Positions 38,254 to 46,377 of a DNA stretch of 64,000 bases are shown in pieces. The notes beneath the pieces are model-generated. The model saw nothing but the letters and a program-made list of their open reading frames with translations. It had not been told where the DNA came from and did no database searches. The DNA is taken from contig NZ_JAKZFD010000010.1 in NCBI RefSeq assembly GCF_022549225.1, positions 1-64,000 of the forward strand. Direction: 5' to 3'. A program made the translations under genes and the position numbers. Every line of letters starts with the position of its first letter. Within the stretch, counting starts at the first letter, position 1. Source of the stretch: Pelomonas sp. CA6. GTDB lineage: Bacteria > Pseudomonadota > Gammaproteobacteria > Burkholderiales > Burkholderiaceae_C.

Positions 38254-38664
38254 ATGAGCATTCACGATTGCAAGCTGCTGGACCTGCCCAAGATCCACGA
38301 TCCCCGCGGCAACCTGACCTTTGTCGAGGGCGGCGTGCATGTGCCGTTCGACATCCAACGCGTCTACTACCTCTACGACGTGCCGGGCGGCTCCGAGCGC
38401 GGCGGCCATGCCCACAAGGCGCTGCACCAGTTCATCGTCGCGATGTCGGGCAGCTTCGACGTCGTGCTGGACGATGGCAAAGATAAGAAGCGCGTGCACC
38501 TGAACCGCAGCTACAACGGGCTCTATGTCTGCCCCATGATCTGGCGCGAGTTGGACAACTTCTCGTCCGGCGCGGTGTGCATGGTGCTGGCGTCGACCAA
38601 GTACGACGAGTCCGACTACTACCGCGACTATGCGGAATTCATGCGCGCGAGGTGGAGCAAGTGA
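38254..38664 (+). CDS. fdtA: dTDP-4-oxo-6-deoxyglucose 3,4-ketoisomerase (FdtA/WxcM-like)
   Basis: 136 aa from the ATG at 38254 with GGAGAG upstream. Small cupin. The catalytic His pair is in [12 protein letters not shown] (His52, His54), as in FdtA, and the C-terminus [19 protein letters not shown] is the family signature. FdtA converts dTDP-4-keto-6-deoxyglucose to the 3-keto-galactose isomer, the precursor of Fuc3N. The Glc-1-P thymidylyltransferase and 4,6-dehydratase (rmlA/rmlB) are not in this window. Its stop overlaps the start of the aminotransferase (GTGA). Confidence 0.9.
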   Translation: MSIHDCKLLDLPKIHDPRGNLTFVEGGVHVPFDIQRVYYLYDVPGGSERGGHAHKALHQFIVAMSGSFDVVLDDGKDKKRVHLNRSYNGLYVCPMIWRELDNFSSGAVCMVLASTKYDESDYYRDYAEFMRARWSK

Positions 38665-39752
38665 TTCCCTTCCTGGACCTGAAGCGGGTCAACGCCCCGC
38701 ACGACGCGGCGATGCGCGCGGCCATGGGCCGCGTGCTGGATTCCGGCTGGTACATCCTGGGCGAGGAGGTGCAGGCCTTCGAGCGCGAGTTCGCCGCCTA
38801 CTGCGGCGTGCGCCACTGCATCGGCGTGGCCAACGGGCTGGATGCGCTGCATCTGATCCTGCGCGCCTATGGCATCGGCGCGGGCGACGAGGTGATCGTG
38901 CCCTCCAACACCTTCATCGCCACCTGGCTGGCAGTCAGCCAGGCCGGCGCGCAGCCGGTGCCGGTGGAGCCGCTGGCGGCCACGCACAACCTGGACCCGG
39001 CGCGCATCGAGGCGGCGATCACGCCGCGCACGCGCGCCATCATGCCGGTGCACCTGTACGGCCAGCCGGCGCAGATGGACGCCATCCTGGAGATCGCGCG
39101 CCGCCGCGGGCTGAAGGTGATCGAGGACGCCGCGCAGGCGCATGGCGCGCGCTGGCAGGGCCGGCGCGCCGGCGGCCTGGGCGACGCCGCGGGCTTCAGC
39201 TTCTATCCGGGCAAGAACCTGGGCGCGCTGGGCGATGGCGGCGCGATCACGACCGACGACGACGAACTGGCCGAGCGTCTGCGCAAGCTGCGCAACTACG
39301 GCTCCAGCGTCAAATACCACCACGAGTTCGCCGGCGTGAACTCGCGTCTGGACGAACTGCAGGCCGCAGTGCTGCGCGTCAAGCTGCCCCATCTGGAGGC
39401 CGAGAACGCGGCCCGCCGCCGCGTCGCCGCGGCCTATCTGGAGGCGCTGGACGGACTGCCCCTGGCGCTGCCCGAGGTCGCCGCCGGCGCCGAGCCGGTC
39501 TGGCACCTGATAGTGGTGGCCAGCGAGCGCCGCGGCGCGCTGCAGCAGGCGCTGGGCGCGGCGCAGATCGGCCATCTGGTGCACTACCCGATCGCCTGCC
39601 ACCGCCAGGGCGCCTATGCGGACCAGGCCTGGCCGGCGCTGCCCATCGCCGAGCAGCTGCAGGAGCGCGTGCTGAGCCTGCCGATCGCGCCCTACATGGG
39701 CCCGGACGAGGTCGCCGAGGTGGCTGCGGTGCTGCGCCGCGCGCTGGGCTGA
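38661..39752 (+). CDS. fdtB: DegT/DnrJ/EryC1-family sugar aminotransferase (FdtB-like)
   Basis: 363 aa from the GTG at 38661, which overlaps the fdtA stop and has GAGGTGGAG upstream. PLP-dependent fold with the Lys in [17 protein letters not shown] (Lys185), [16 protein letters not shown] and [12 protein letters not shown]. In the Fuc3N/Qui3N pathways this enzyme aminates C3 of the FdtA product with glutamate as donor. The substrate call rests on coupling to fdtA. Confidence 0.88.
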   Translation: MIPFLDLKRVNAPHDAAMRAAMGRVLDSGWYILGEEVQAFEREFAAYCGVRHCIGVANGLDALHLILRAYGIGAGDEVIVPSNTFIATWLAVSQAGAQPVPVEPLAATHNLDPARIEAAITPRTRAIMPVHLYGQPAQMDAILEIARRRGLKVIEDAAQAHGARWQGRRAGGLGDAAGFSFYPGKNLGALGDGGAITTDDDELAERLRKLRNYGSSVKYHHEFAGVNSRLDELQAAVLRVKLPHLEAENAARRRVAAAYLEALDGLPLALPEVAAGAEPVWHLIVVASERRGALQQALGAAQIGHLVHYPIACHRQGAYADQAWPALPIAEQLQERVLSLPIAPYMGPDEVAEVAAVLRRALG

Positions 39753-39765
39753 GGGTGGCCGCGCG

Positions 39766-40743
39766 ATGCAGATCACCACGCTGATCCCGGCCTACAAGCC
39801 GGCCTATCTGGCGGAGCTGCTGGCCTGCCTGCGCCATCAGACCCTGAAGCCGGCCCGCGTCCTGGTCTCGGACGACAGCCCCGACCAGGCCTTCGTCGCC
39901 GCGCTGTCTCAGGAGCCGCTGAAGAGCCTGGTGGCCGATCTCCACATCGAGGTCTTCCCTGGCCCGCGCCGCGGCGGCTACAACAATTTCCGCCAGCTGC
40001 TGTGGCGCTTCCGCCAGCAGCCCACGGAGCTCTTCCATTTCCTGCTCGACGACGACGTCATCTACCCCGCCTTCTACGCCCGCCACGCGATGGCGCATGG
40101 TTCGGGCGAGCCGCTGTGCGTGGTGAGCCGCCGCTGGACCGCGCTGGAGGGCGGGCTGCCGGTGCGCGACCTGCCGGTGCCCGCCGCGGTGGACCAGCAT
40201 CCGCAGCGCCTGCTGGCGCTGGACGCCACGCTGCTGTTCCGGCACACCGCGGGCTCCAGTGCGAACTGGCTGGGCGAGCTGTCCAACGCCACCTTCCGCG
40301 CCGAGGCGGCCGAGTCGCTGGACCAGGCCCGGCTGGCCGGCCTGTCCTACGCGGGGCTGGAGGACCTGGGGGCCTTCCTGGTCAATTCGCTGAAGCGTCC
40401 GCTGGGCTATATCAACGAGCATCTGGGCTTCTTCCGCACCAGCTCGCAGCAGAACTCCGCCAACCCCATGGGGCGGCCGTTGAAGCTCGCACACCTGGCC
40501 TATGTGGCGCTGACGCTGGCCGGCCGCGATGTGGGCGTGCTCAGCGCCGACGAATGCGCGCAGAACCTGGCGCGGCTGTGCCCGCTGATCGCGCAGCGCT
40601 ACGGTGGCGAGGCGGACATGGCGGCGCTGTGCGAGACCATGCCGGCGCTGGCGCGCCACGAGGCGGCGGCCGAACAGCAGTTCCGCGCGCTGTGGGCCGA
40701 CTACAGCGGCGCAAGCCACATGCCGCCGGTGCCGCTGGTGTGA
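39766..40743 (+). CDS. Glycosyltransferase family 2 protein
   Basis: 325 aa. GT-A fold: ITTLIPAYKPAYLAELLACL at the start, VSDDSP, and the acidic nucleotide-sugar/metal motif FHFLLDDDVIYPAFY (Asp95-97). There is no membrane helix, so it is cytoplasmic or peripheral. The C-terminal ~130 residues (SSQQNSANPMGRPLKLAH) resemble GT2 enzymes found beside FkbH/ACP and amino-sugar genes. It follows the aminotransferase by 13 bp, so probably transfers the sugar made by this operon. Confidence 0.83.
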   Translation: MQITTLIPAYKPAYLAELLACLRHQTLKPARVLVSDDSPDQAFVAALSQEPLKSLVADLHIEVFPGPRRGGYNNFRQLLWRFRQQPTELFHFLLDDDVIYPAFYARHAMAHGSGEPLCVVSRRWTALEGGLPVRDLPVPAAVDQHPQRLLALDATLLFRHTAGSSANWLGELSNATFRAEAAESLDQARLAGLSYAGLEDLGAFLVNSLKRPLGYINEHLGFFRTSSQQNSANPMGRPLKLAHLAYVALTLAGRDVGVLSADECAQNLARLCPLIAQRYGGEADMAALCETMPALARHEAAAEQQFRALWADYSGASHMPPVPLV

Positions 40744-40748
40744 GCGCG

Positions 40749-41705
40749 ATGGAACCCAGGCTGAGCGAATTCCTGCAGGCCGAGCGCCAACTGGCGCTGG
40801 CCAACCACCAGCGGCTCGCGGCCCTGTACGACCGCCCGCAGGGAAGCCTGTCGGCCGATCAGGTGGCCATCACCGGCGCCGACGGCTGGCAGTTCATCGC
40901 CAATGGCAGCAATGCCTGGGAGCAGCAGTATCTGGGCCAGGTCCGGCTGGGGGATGAGGCGCTGGGCCAATGGCAGGCGGTGTTCGCGCGCCGTCAGCAG
41001 GCCGCGCGTGCGATCGGCGCGCGCTTCGCCCATCTGGTCGTGCCGGAAAAACAGGCCCTGCTGCCGCAGGCGCGCTGGCCGGGCGGCGCGCCCGTGCAGG
41101 GCGATCGGCCGGTGCAGCAGCTGCAGAAGGCGCTGGCGCCGGACGCCGGCCTGGTCTACCCACTGGCGCATCTGCTGGACGAATCCTGGCGCGCCGAGCT
41201 GGCCTTTCGCGGCAACAGCCATTGGTGCGCCAGCGGCAACTGGTTCGGCTTCGAGGCGCTGATGCGGGCGGTGTTCCCGGAGCGACGCTTTGACTTCGCG
41301 CGCGTCCCGCTGGCGCGCGCCTGGTGGCGCCACGACCTGCTGCTGAAGTACGTGGCCGAGCCGGTCTACGAAAGCGTGATCGCCATCCCGCGCCGCGCCC
41401 AGCTGGTCTACGACAACCGCCTGCTCGCCACCACCGGCGCCCATGTCGGCAACCACTATGTGCTGCAGAACCCGGCCGCGCCCTACCAGGAGGCGGTGGT
41501 GATCTTCGGCGACAGCTATTCCTACGACTGCGGCTTCGCCGACCTGTGCGCTGCCTTCTTCGGCCAGGTGCATTTCGTCTGGAACACCGTGGTCGACTTC
41601 CGCTATTGCCGGCAGATGCGCGCCAGCCTGGTGCTGCTGCAGAGCGCCGAGCGCTACCTGATACGGCCGCACGGCGACGACCTGCTGCCCGAACCTGCAC
41701 CCTGA
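40749..41705 (+). CDS. AlgX/AlgJ-like SGNH-fold protein without signal peptide
   Basis: 318 aa from the ATG at 40749, 5 bp after the glycosyltransferase. FAHLVVPEKQALLPQA and FRGNSHWCASGNWFG near residues 98-160 and VVIFGDSYSYDCGF near 254 match the polysaccharide O-acetylation (AlgX/AlgJ/WssF) SGNH domain. Two oddities: there is no signal peptide or membrane anchor, and the catalytic D-x-H of AlgX-type enzymes reads N-S-H here. Ser of GDS is kept. It may be a cytoplasmic transferase or esterase acting on the amino-sugar glycan, or a non-catalytic relative. Confidence 0.7.
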   Translation: MEPRLSEFLQAERQLALANHQRLAALYDRPQGSLSADQVAITGADGWQFIANGSNAWEQQYLGQVRLGDEALGQWQAVFARRQQAARAIGARFAHLVVPEKQALLPQARWPGGAPVQGDRPVQQLQKALAPDAGLVYPLAHLLDESWRAELAFRGNSHWCASGNWFGFEALMRAVFPERRFDFARVPLARAWWRHDLLLKYVAEPVYESVIAIPRRAQLVYDNRLLATTGAHVGNHYVLQNPAAPYQEAVVIFGDSYSYDCGFADLCAAFFGQVHFVWNTVVDFRYCRQMRASLVLLQSAERYLIRPHGDDLLPEPAP

Positions 41706-41717
41706 AAGAGGCGCCTG

Positions 41718-42575
41718 ATGAAAGTCTGTCTGGTCCAGTACAACCCCTTCCATCCCAAGGTGGGCATCCTGGATGCCTACAACGAGGTCGTCGAGTCCTA
41801 CCACTGGGGCTTCCTGGCCCTGGGGCATCAGGTGGAACGGCGCATCAACCACTTCGACCCGGACGCGCTGAACATCGTGTTCGGCTTCCAGATCCCCATG
41901 CAGCTGGGGCTGATGCCTCAGTTCCCGGACAACACCATCTTCTTCAACATGGAGCGCTATGCCGGCGTGAACCTGCGCGGCACCGCGGCCGAGCAGCTCG
42001 CCTCGCGCTTCCAGATCTGGGACTACAGCCGCTCCAACGTCGACACCTGGAACGCGCTGGGGCCGCGCTTCCCGGCCTACCACGCGCTGACCGCCTACGC
42101 GCCCAACCTCGAGAAGGTGCCCAAGGGCGTGGAGCAGGACATCGACGTGCTGTACTACGGCAATCTGACGCCCGACCGCGTCGAGTCGCTGCACAAGATC
42201 GCCGGGCTGCGCCGCGACCTGACCGGGCTGTCGGTGATGACGCTGTGCAATGTCTGGGGCCGGCAGCGCGACGAGTTCATCGCCCGCGCCAAGGTGATCG
42301 TCAACTTCTCGCGCGGCAACATCTTCGAGATCGTGCGCGTCTCCTACCTGATGGCCAATGCCAAGGCCGTGGTCTGCGACTACAGCGAGGAGCTGGAGAT
42401 CGAGCCCGACCTGCGCGGCCCCGATGGACTCACCTTCGTGAAGACGCCCGAAATCCAGGCCGCCTGCGAGGCCCTGGTGGCCGACGACGCGCGCCGCGAG
42501 GCCTATGCGCGCCAGGGCTATGAGCTGATCCGGCGGCGCGACATCCGCGACGTGATCCGCGGTTTCTTCGGCTGA
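41718..42575 (+). CDS. Putative glycosyltransferase (GT4/CgeB-like), 285 aa
   Basis: 285 aa. The N-terminal MKVCLVQYNPFHPKVG and a C-terminal Rossmann-like half with VIVNFSRGNIFEIVRVSYLMANAKAVV and ETVVSD-like SYLMA region resemble the donor-binding half of GT-B enzymes. DVLYYGNLTPDRVE and SVMTLCNVWGRQRDEFI are in the right order for the family. Nucleotide-sugar specificity is unknown. It is the last gene of the fdtA operon, 12 bp after the SGNH protein. Confidence 0.65.
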   Translation: MKVCLVQYNPFHPKVGILDAYNEVVESYHWGFLALGHQVERRINHFDPDALNIVFGFQIPMQLGLMPQFPDNTIFFNMERYAGVNLRGTAAEQLASRFQIWDYSRSNVDTWNALGPRFPAYHALTAYAPNLEKVPKGVEQDIDVLYYGNLTPDRVESLHKIAGLRRDLTGLSVMTLCNVWGRQRDEFIARAKVIVNFSRGNIFEIVRVSYLMANAKAVVCDYSEELEIEPDLRGPDGLTFVKTPEIQAACEALVADDARREAYARQGYELIRRRDIRDVIRGFFG

Positions 42576-42590
42576 GTCCGCGCGCAGCCT

Positions 42591-42608
42591 GGGCGGCACG
42601 GGCCGCCC
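42591..42608. terminator. Hairpin between convergent genes
   Basis: GGGCGGC-acgg-GCCGCCC between the stop of the glycosyltransferase (42575) and the 3' end of the facing TM2 gene (42613). No T-tract on either strand, so an intrinsic terminator is doubtful. Confidence 0.35.
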
Positions 42609-42612
42609 GCGG

Positions 42613-43080
42613 CTACTGGCTGATCTCGCGCGCCGCCTCGACCTGGCTTTCGAAGTAACGCTGCGCCGAGAAGGCGATGGTGGCCATCAGGCAGCCGCCG
42701 CCCACCATCAGGCAGGCGATCGCACCCAGCACCGGCCCCCAGCCGGTCTTGCGCACCGGCTGGCCGGGGTTGTGGCGGTCGCGCCAGCGTTCGTCCGGCG
42801 TCAGCGCATGCACGATGCCGGCCAGCATGCTCTGCGTCAGCATCAGCCCCAGCAGCGGGATCAGCACCCAGGCCAGGCGGTCGTCCTGGCCCAGCACATC
42901 CATGCGCTGCACGCCATACAGCCCCAGCAGCGTGGGCGGCAGATGCAGCCAGGCCCAGGGATCGCGCAGGCCATGGAGGTAGAAACGGTGCACGCCCAGG
43001 CTGCCCAGCGCGAAGCTGAGCCACACCGCGACGGTCTTGGAGCGCTTACCCGTGCTCATGGGTCGCCCCTCAGCGCTCAT
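42613..43080 (-). CDS. TM2-domain membrane protein
   Basis: 155 aa from the ATG at 43080, which overlaps the upstream GNAT stop as ATGA; an ATG at 43059 (148 aa) is also possible. TM2 domain signature SFALGSLGVHRFYLHGLRDP with a following helix pair, then a further pair of helices (LIPLLGLMLTQSMLAGIV, GAIACLMVGGGCLMATIAF). Function unknown; it is a small inner-membrane protein coupled to the acetyltransferase. Confidence 0.8.
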   Translation of the reverse strand: MSAEGRPMSTGKRSKTVAVWLSFALGSLGVHRFYLHGLRDPWAWLHLPPTLLGLYGVQRMDVLGQDDRLAWVLIPLLGLMLTQSMLAGIVHALTPDERWRDRHNPGQPVRKTGWGPVLGAIACLMVGGGCLMATIAFSAQRYFESQVEAAREISQ

Positions 43081-43646
43081 GCCGCCGGCGGGCATTGGTC
43101 GCCTTGGCCCAGGGTCTTCTGCATCAGCACCACGTCCAGCCAGCGGTCGAATTTCCAGCCGGCGGACTTCATCACGCCCACCGGCTCGAAGCCCAGCGCG
43201 CGGTGCACGCCGATCGAGCCCTGGTTGGCGGAGTCGCCGATCACCGCGATCATCTGGCGCGCGCCGGCCTGCTCGCAGCGGCTCACCAGTTCGGCCAGCA
43301 GCAGCCGGCCCAGGCCCATGCCCTGGGCCTGCGGGTGCAGGTAGATCGAATCCTCGACGAAGAAGCGGTAGGCCATGCGCGGCCGGAAATAGTTGGCATA
43401 GGCATAGCCCAGCACCTGCCCGTCGCGCTCGGCCACCAGGTAGGGCAAGCCGCGGCCCAGGACCTCGGCGCGGCGGCGCGCCATCTCGGCCGTGTCGGGC
43501 ACCTCGGTCTCGAAGGTGCCAGTGCCCTGCAGCACGGCAATTTCATAGATGGACTGGATGGCGGCAAGGTCGGCGTCCGTGCTGGATCGGATCAGCAGAC
43601 CGGGCTGCGGCGCGCGGCTGGCCGGGTCGTGAGAGGAAGATTGCAT
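43077..43646 (-). CDS. GNAT acetyltransferase, phosphinothricin/MnaT-like
   Basis: 189 aa from the ATG at 43646. LIRSSTDADLAAIQSIYEIAVL, GTGTFETEVPDTAEM, GYAYANYFRPRMAYRFFVEDSIYLHPQ, QGMGLGRLLLAELV and NQGSIGVHRALGFEPVGVMKSAGWKF are all signatures of the phosphinothricin/methionine-sulfoximine acetyltransferase group. It uses acetyl-CoA on the amine of a glutamate- or methionine-like compound. It is divergent from rpsP. Confidence 0.88.
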   Translation of the reverse strand: MQSSSHDPASRAPQPGLLIRSSTDADLAAIQSIYEIAVLQGTGTFETEVPDTAEMARRRAEVLGRGLPYLVAERDGQVLGYAYANYFRPRMAYRFFVEDSIYLHPQAQGMGLGRLLLAELVSRCEQAGARQMIAVIGDSANQGSIGVHRALGFEPVGVMKSAGWKFDRWLDVVLMQKTLGQGDQCPPAA

Positions 43647-43676
43647 GGGGTGTCCACAAACAGGTCGGCGCGAGTT

Positions 43677-43682
43677 TATAAT
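43677..43682 (+). promoter_or_regulatory. rpsP operon -10 element
   Basis: Perfect TATAAT, rare in DNA this GC-rich, in the 293-bp region before rpsP. The -35 at 17-bp spacing is poor (CCACAA). The ~250-nt leader that would follow contains no structure I can name, though ribosomal leaders are often regulated. Confidence 0.6.
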
Positions 43683-43939
43683 GCCCGGTTTTGGCGCTGG
43701 CCCTGGGGTGTGGTTTGCGCGCGGTGGATGGCCTTGAACGGTGGGGATTCTCTCCCATCCGCGAGAGGCGATCGGCGGCGGGCGACAGGCTTTCGGGCAC
43801 GTATCTACAGTGCCTTTCCCGGCTGCTGTCGCGGGGGATCCGGATCGATTCCGGAGCTTCGTGGCGAGGCCTTTCCGATCTGCTGGCCTGTTGTGTCCCT
43901 GGTGCGGTGGAACGCTAGAGAACATTTGAAGGATTGATC

Positions 43940-44194
43940 ATGGTCGTGATTCGACTCGCACGCGGTGGCTCCAAGAAGCGCCCGTTCTACAACATCGTCG
44001 TGGCCGACAGCCGCGAGCGCCGTGACGGCCGCTTCATCGAGCGCGTGGGTTTCTACAACCCCGTGGCTTCCGGTGCCGCCGAGTCGCTGCGCGTCGCGCT
44101 GGACCGCGTGAGCTACTGGACCGGCGTGGGCGCCCAGCCCTCGGCCGCCGTGGCGCGCCTGGTCGACGTGGCCACCAAGAAGGCCGCAGCCTAA
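43940..44194 (+). CDS. rpsP: 30S ribosomal protein S16
   Basis: 84 aa from the ATG at 43940, with GAAGGA 7 nt upstream; an upstream TTG would add two residues and lacks a ribosome site. [24 protein letters not shown] and IERVGFYNP are standard S16. First gene of rpsP-rimM-trmD-rplS. Confidence 0.98.
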   Translation: MVVIRLARGGSKKRPFYNIVVADSRERRDGRFIERVGFYNPVASGAAESLRVALDRVSYWTGVGAQPSAAVARLVDVATKKAAA

Positions 44195-44207
44195 GCCTCG
44201 CGCCTCC

Positions 44208-44810
44208 ATGCCAGCATCCGACGCCACCTTGGTCCCGCCCGCCGGCAGCGACTGCCCGGACGACGCGATCGAGGTCGGCCGGGTGCTGGACGCCTGGGGC
44301 ATCAAGGGCTGGATCAAGGTCCTGTCCCATTCCGCCGATGCCCAGGCCCTGTTTTCCGCCCGCCGCTGGTACCTGAAGCCCAGCGAGCAGGCCTTGCCCG
44401 GCAAAGCCCCGAGCGTGCCGGCGCAACTGAAGATACGCGCCATCCGCGATCACGGCGACGGCATCGTCGCCCAGCCCGATGGCGTGGCCGACCGCAATGC
44501 CGCCGAGGCGCTGCGCGGCGCCCGCATCTTTGTCTCCCGCGCCGATTTCCCCGCCACCGATGGCAACGACGAGTTCTACTGGGTGGACCTGATCGGTCTC
44601 ACCGTGGTGAATCGCGAGGGTCAGGTGCTGGGCGAGGTGCTGGACCTGATCGACACCGGCCCGCACTGCGTGCTGCGCATCGTGCCGCCGGGTCTGACCC
44701 CGCCCATCAAGCCAGACCAGGAGCGCCTGGTGCCCTTTGTGTCGGCCTTTGTCGACGGCGTGGACCTGGCAACGCGCCGCATCACGGTCGACTGGGGTCT
44801 GGATTTCTGA
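44208..44810 (+). CDS. rimM: 16S rRNA processing protein RimM
   Basis: 200 aa. N-terminal barrel IEVGRVLDAWGIKGWIKVLSHS and C-terminal PRC-barrel DEFYWVDLIGLTVVN...LVPFVSAFV. It helps mature 16S rRNA and assemble the 30S head. It lies 13 bp after rpsP. The N-terminal ~20 residues before the domain are a longer leader than in E. coli, as is usual in Burkholderiales. Confidence 0.96.
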   Translation: MPASDATLVPPAGSDCPDDAIEVGRVLDAWGIKGWIKVLSHSADAQALFSARRWYLKPSEQALPGKAPSVPAQLKIRAIRDHGDGIVAQPDGVADRNAAEALRGARIFVSRADFPATDGNDEFYWVDLIGLTVVNREGQVLGEVLDLIDTGPHCVLRIVPPGLTPPIKPDQERLVPFVSAFVDGVDLATRRITVDWGLDF

Positions 44811-44861
44811 TCCCCGCGGCCTGCGGGCCGTCCCGAACTGTCGCCACCGGCGCGAATCCCC

Positions 44862-45653
44862 ATGCGCTTCGACGTCATCACGCTGTTCCCCGAGCTGTTC
44901 GAGCCCTTTCTGCAGGTGGGCGTGACCCGGCGTGCCTTCGAGAGCCGGCAGGTCGACGTGCGCCTGTGGCCGCTGCGCGAGCATGCGCTGGACAACTACC
45001 GCCGCGTCGACGACCGCCCCTATGGCGGCGGCCCCGGCATGGTGATGCTGGTGGAGCCGCTGGAGCGCGCGCTGGCGGCGGTGAAGGCGGACCGCGCCGA
45101 GGCCGGGGAGGGCGGCGGGGCGCCCGCCATCATCCACTTCACGCCCACCGGGCGCCGCATCGACCAGGCGCTGGTCCGCGAGATGGCACAGGGGCCCGGC
45201 GCGGTGCTGCTGTGCGGGCGCTACGAGGGCATGGACCAGCGCTTCCTGGACCGCCATGTGACGCTGGAGCTGAGCCTGGGCGACTTCGTGCTGTCTGGCG
45301 GCGAGCTGCCCGCGCTGGCGCTGCTGGACGCCGTCGCCCGGCTGCAGGAGGGGGTGCTGAACGACGCCGCCTCGCACCAGCAGGACAGCTTTTCCGAGGG
45401 CTTGCTGCTGGACTGCCCGCATTACAGCCGTCCCGAGCTGCTGACGTTGCCTGACGACGCCGGCCAGCCGCAGGCGCTGCCGGTGCCACCGGTGCTGCTG
45501 TCCGGCAACCACCGCGAGATCGCGCGCTGGCGCCGCGAACAGTCGCTGCGTCTGACGCAGGCGCGCCGGCCCGAGCTGATCGCCGAGGCCCGCGCCGCCG
45601 GGCTGCTGAGCCCGGCCGACGAGAAATTCCTGCGCGCTTTGAGCAAGAGCTGA
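44862..45653 (+). CDS. trmD: tRNA (guanine-N1)-methyltransferase TrmD
   Basis: 263 aa. Makes m1G37 in tRNAs with SAM. The trefoil-knot motifs are present: RPYGGGPGMVMLVEPL, LLCGRYEGMDQRFLDRHV and LGDFVLSGGELPAL, and the C-terminal helical domain has LLSGNHREIARWRREQ. It lies 51 bp after rimM; a promoter for rplS begins inside its last codons. Confidence 0.97.
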   Translation: MRFDVITLFPELFEPFLQVGVTRRAFESRQVDVRLWPLREHALDNYRRVDDRPYGGGPGMVMLVEPLERALAAVKADRAEAGEGGGAPAIIHFTPTGRRIDQALVREMAQGPGAVLLCGRYEGMDQRFLDRHVTLELSLGDFVLSGGELPALALLDAVARLQEGVLNDAASHQQDSFSEGLLLDCPHYSRPELLTLPDDAGQPQALPVPPVLLSGNHREIARWRREQSLRLTQARRPELIAEARAAGLLSPADEKFLRALSKS

Positions 45654-45666
45654 TTCACGCTACAAT
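45639..45666 (+). promoter_or_regulatory. Internal promoter for rplS
   Basis: TTGAGC (45639-45644) and TACAAT (45661-45666) with a 16-bp spacer, starting in the last codons of trmD and ending just past its stop. It precedes a 175-nt leader to rplS, long enough for control of L19 made separately from the rest of the operon. Confidence 0.6.
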
Positions 45667-45841
45667 CGCGGGCTTTTCCGATCCTCTGCCTGGGCAAACG
45701 GGATTGCACGCGTGGCCTTGAATCGCGTCCGATAGGGGCGAACTTCGGGGGAGCGCCAGCAAACCAACGGCAGGTCCGCCATCGGGGCGGCCTTCGCCAG
45801 CTGAAGTACACAGCGCCGGCATGATCACTAGGAGATAAGTC

Positions 45842-46195
45842 GTGGATCTGATCCGTACCCTCGAGCAAGAAGAAATTGCTCGCCTGAACAAGACCATTCC
45901 CGCGTTCGCCCCCGGCGACACGGTGATCGTCAACGTGAACGTGGTCGAAGGCACGCGCAAGCGCGTGCAGGCCTACGAAGGCGTGGTCATCGCCAAGCGC
46001 AACCGTGGCCTGAACTCGTCCTTCATCGTCCGCAAGATTTCCAGCGGCGAAGGCGTGGAGCGTACCTTCCAGCTGTTCAGCCCGCTGATCGCGTCGATCG
46101 AAGTCAAGCGCCGCGGCGATGTGCGCCGCGCCAAGCTGTACTACCTGCGTCAGCGTTCGGGCAAGTCGGCCCGCATCAAGGAAAAGCTGGCCTGA
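45842..46195 (+). CDS. rplS: 50S ribosomal protein L19
   Basis: 117 aa from the GTG at 45842, with AGGAGA about 6 nt upstream. [57 protein letters not shown] and [18 protein letters not shown] are standard L19. It is the last gene of the operon; a terminator follows. Confidence 0.97.
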   Translation: MDLIRTLEQEEIARLNKTIPAFAPGDTVIVNVNVVEGTRKRVQAYEGVVIAKRNRGLNSSFIVRKISSGEGVERTFQLFSPLIASIEVKRRGDVRRAKLYYLRQRSGKSARIKEKLA

Positions 46196-46282
46196 TCGGC
46201 AAGCCCCGGGCGGTGTCGTCGATGGCTGTTCGCAAGCCCTTGACGCCGCCGCCGCACCGGGTCCTGGCGATCCGGTGTCTCG

Positions 46283-46320
46283 AAAGCCGCCTTCTGGCCC
46301 CCGGCCGAGGCGGCTTTTTT
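46283..46320 (+). terminator. Rho-independent terminator of the rpsP-rplS operon
   Basis: AAAGCCGCCT / AGGCGGCTTT stem with a 15-nt loop, followed by a run of six Ts, 88-125 nt after the rplS stop. The A-run before the stem could also serve the opposite strand, but no gene there reads toward it. Confidence 0.9.
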
Positions 46321-46377
46321 CATGGCCAGGCGTTTCTTGTGTCCTGGCCGCCGCGTTGACAGGCCTGAGTCCCGCCG

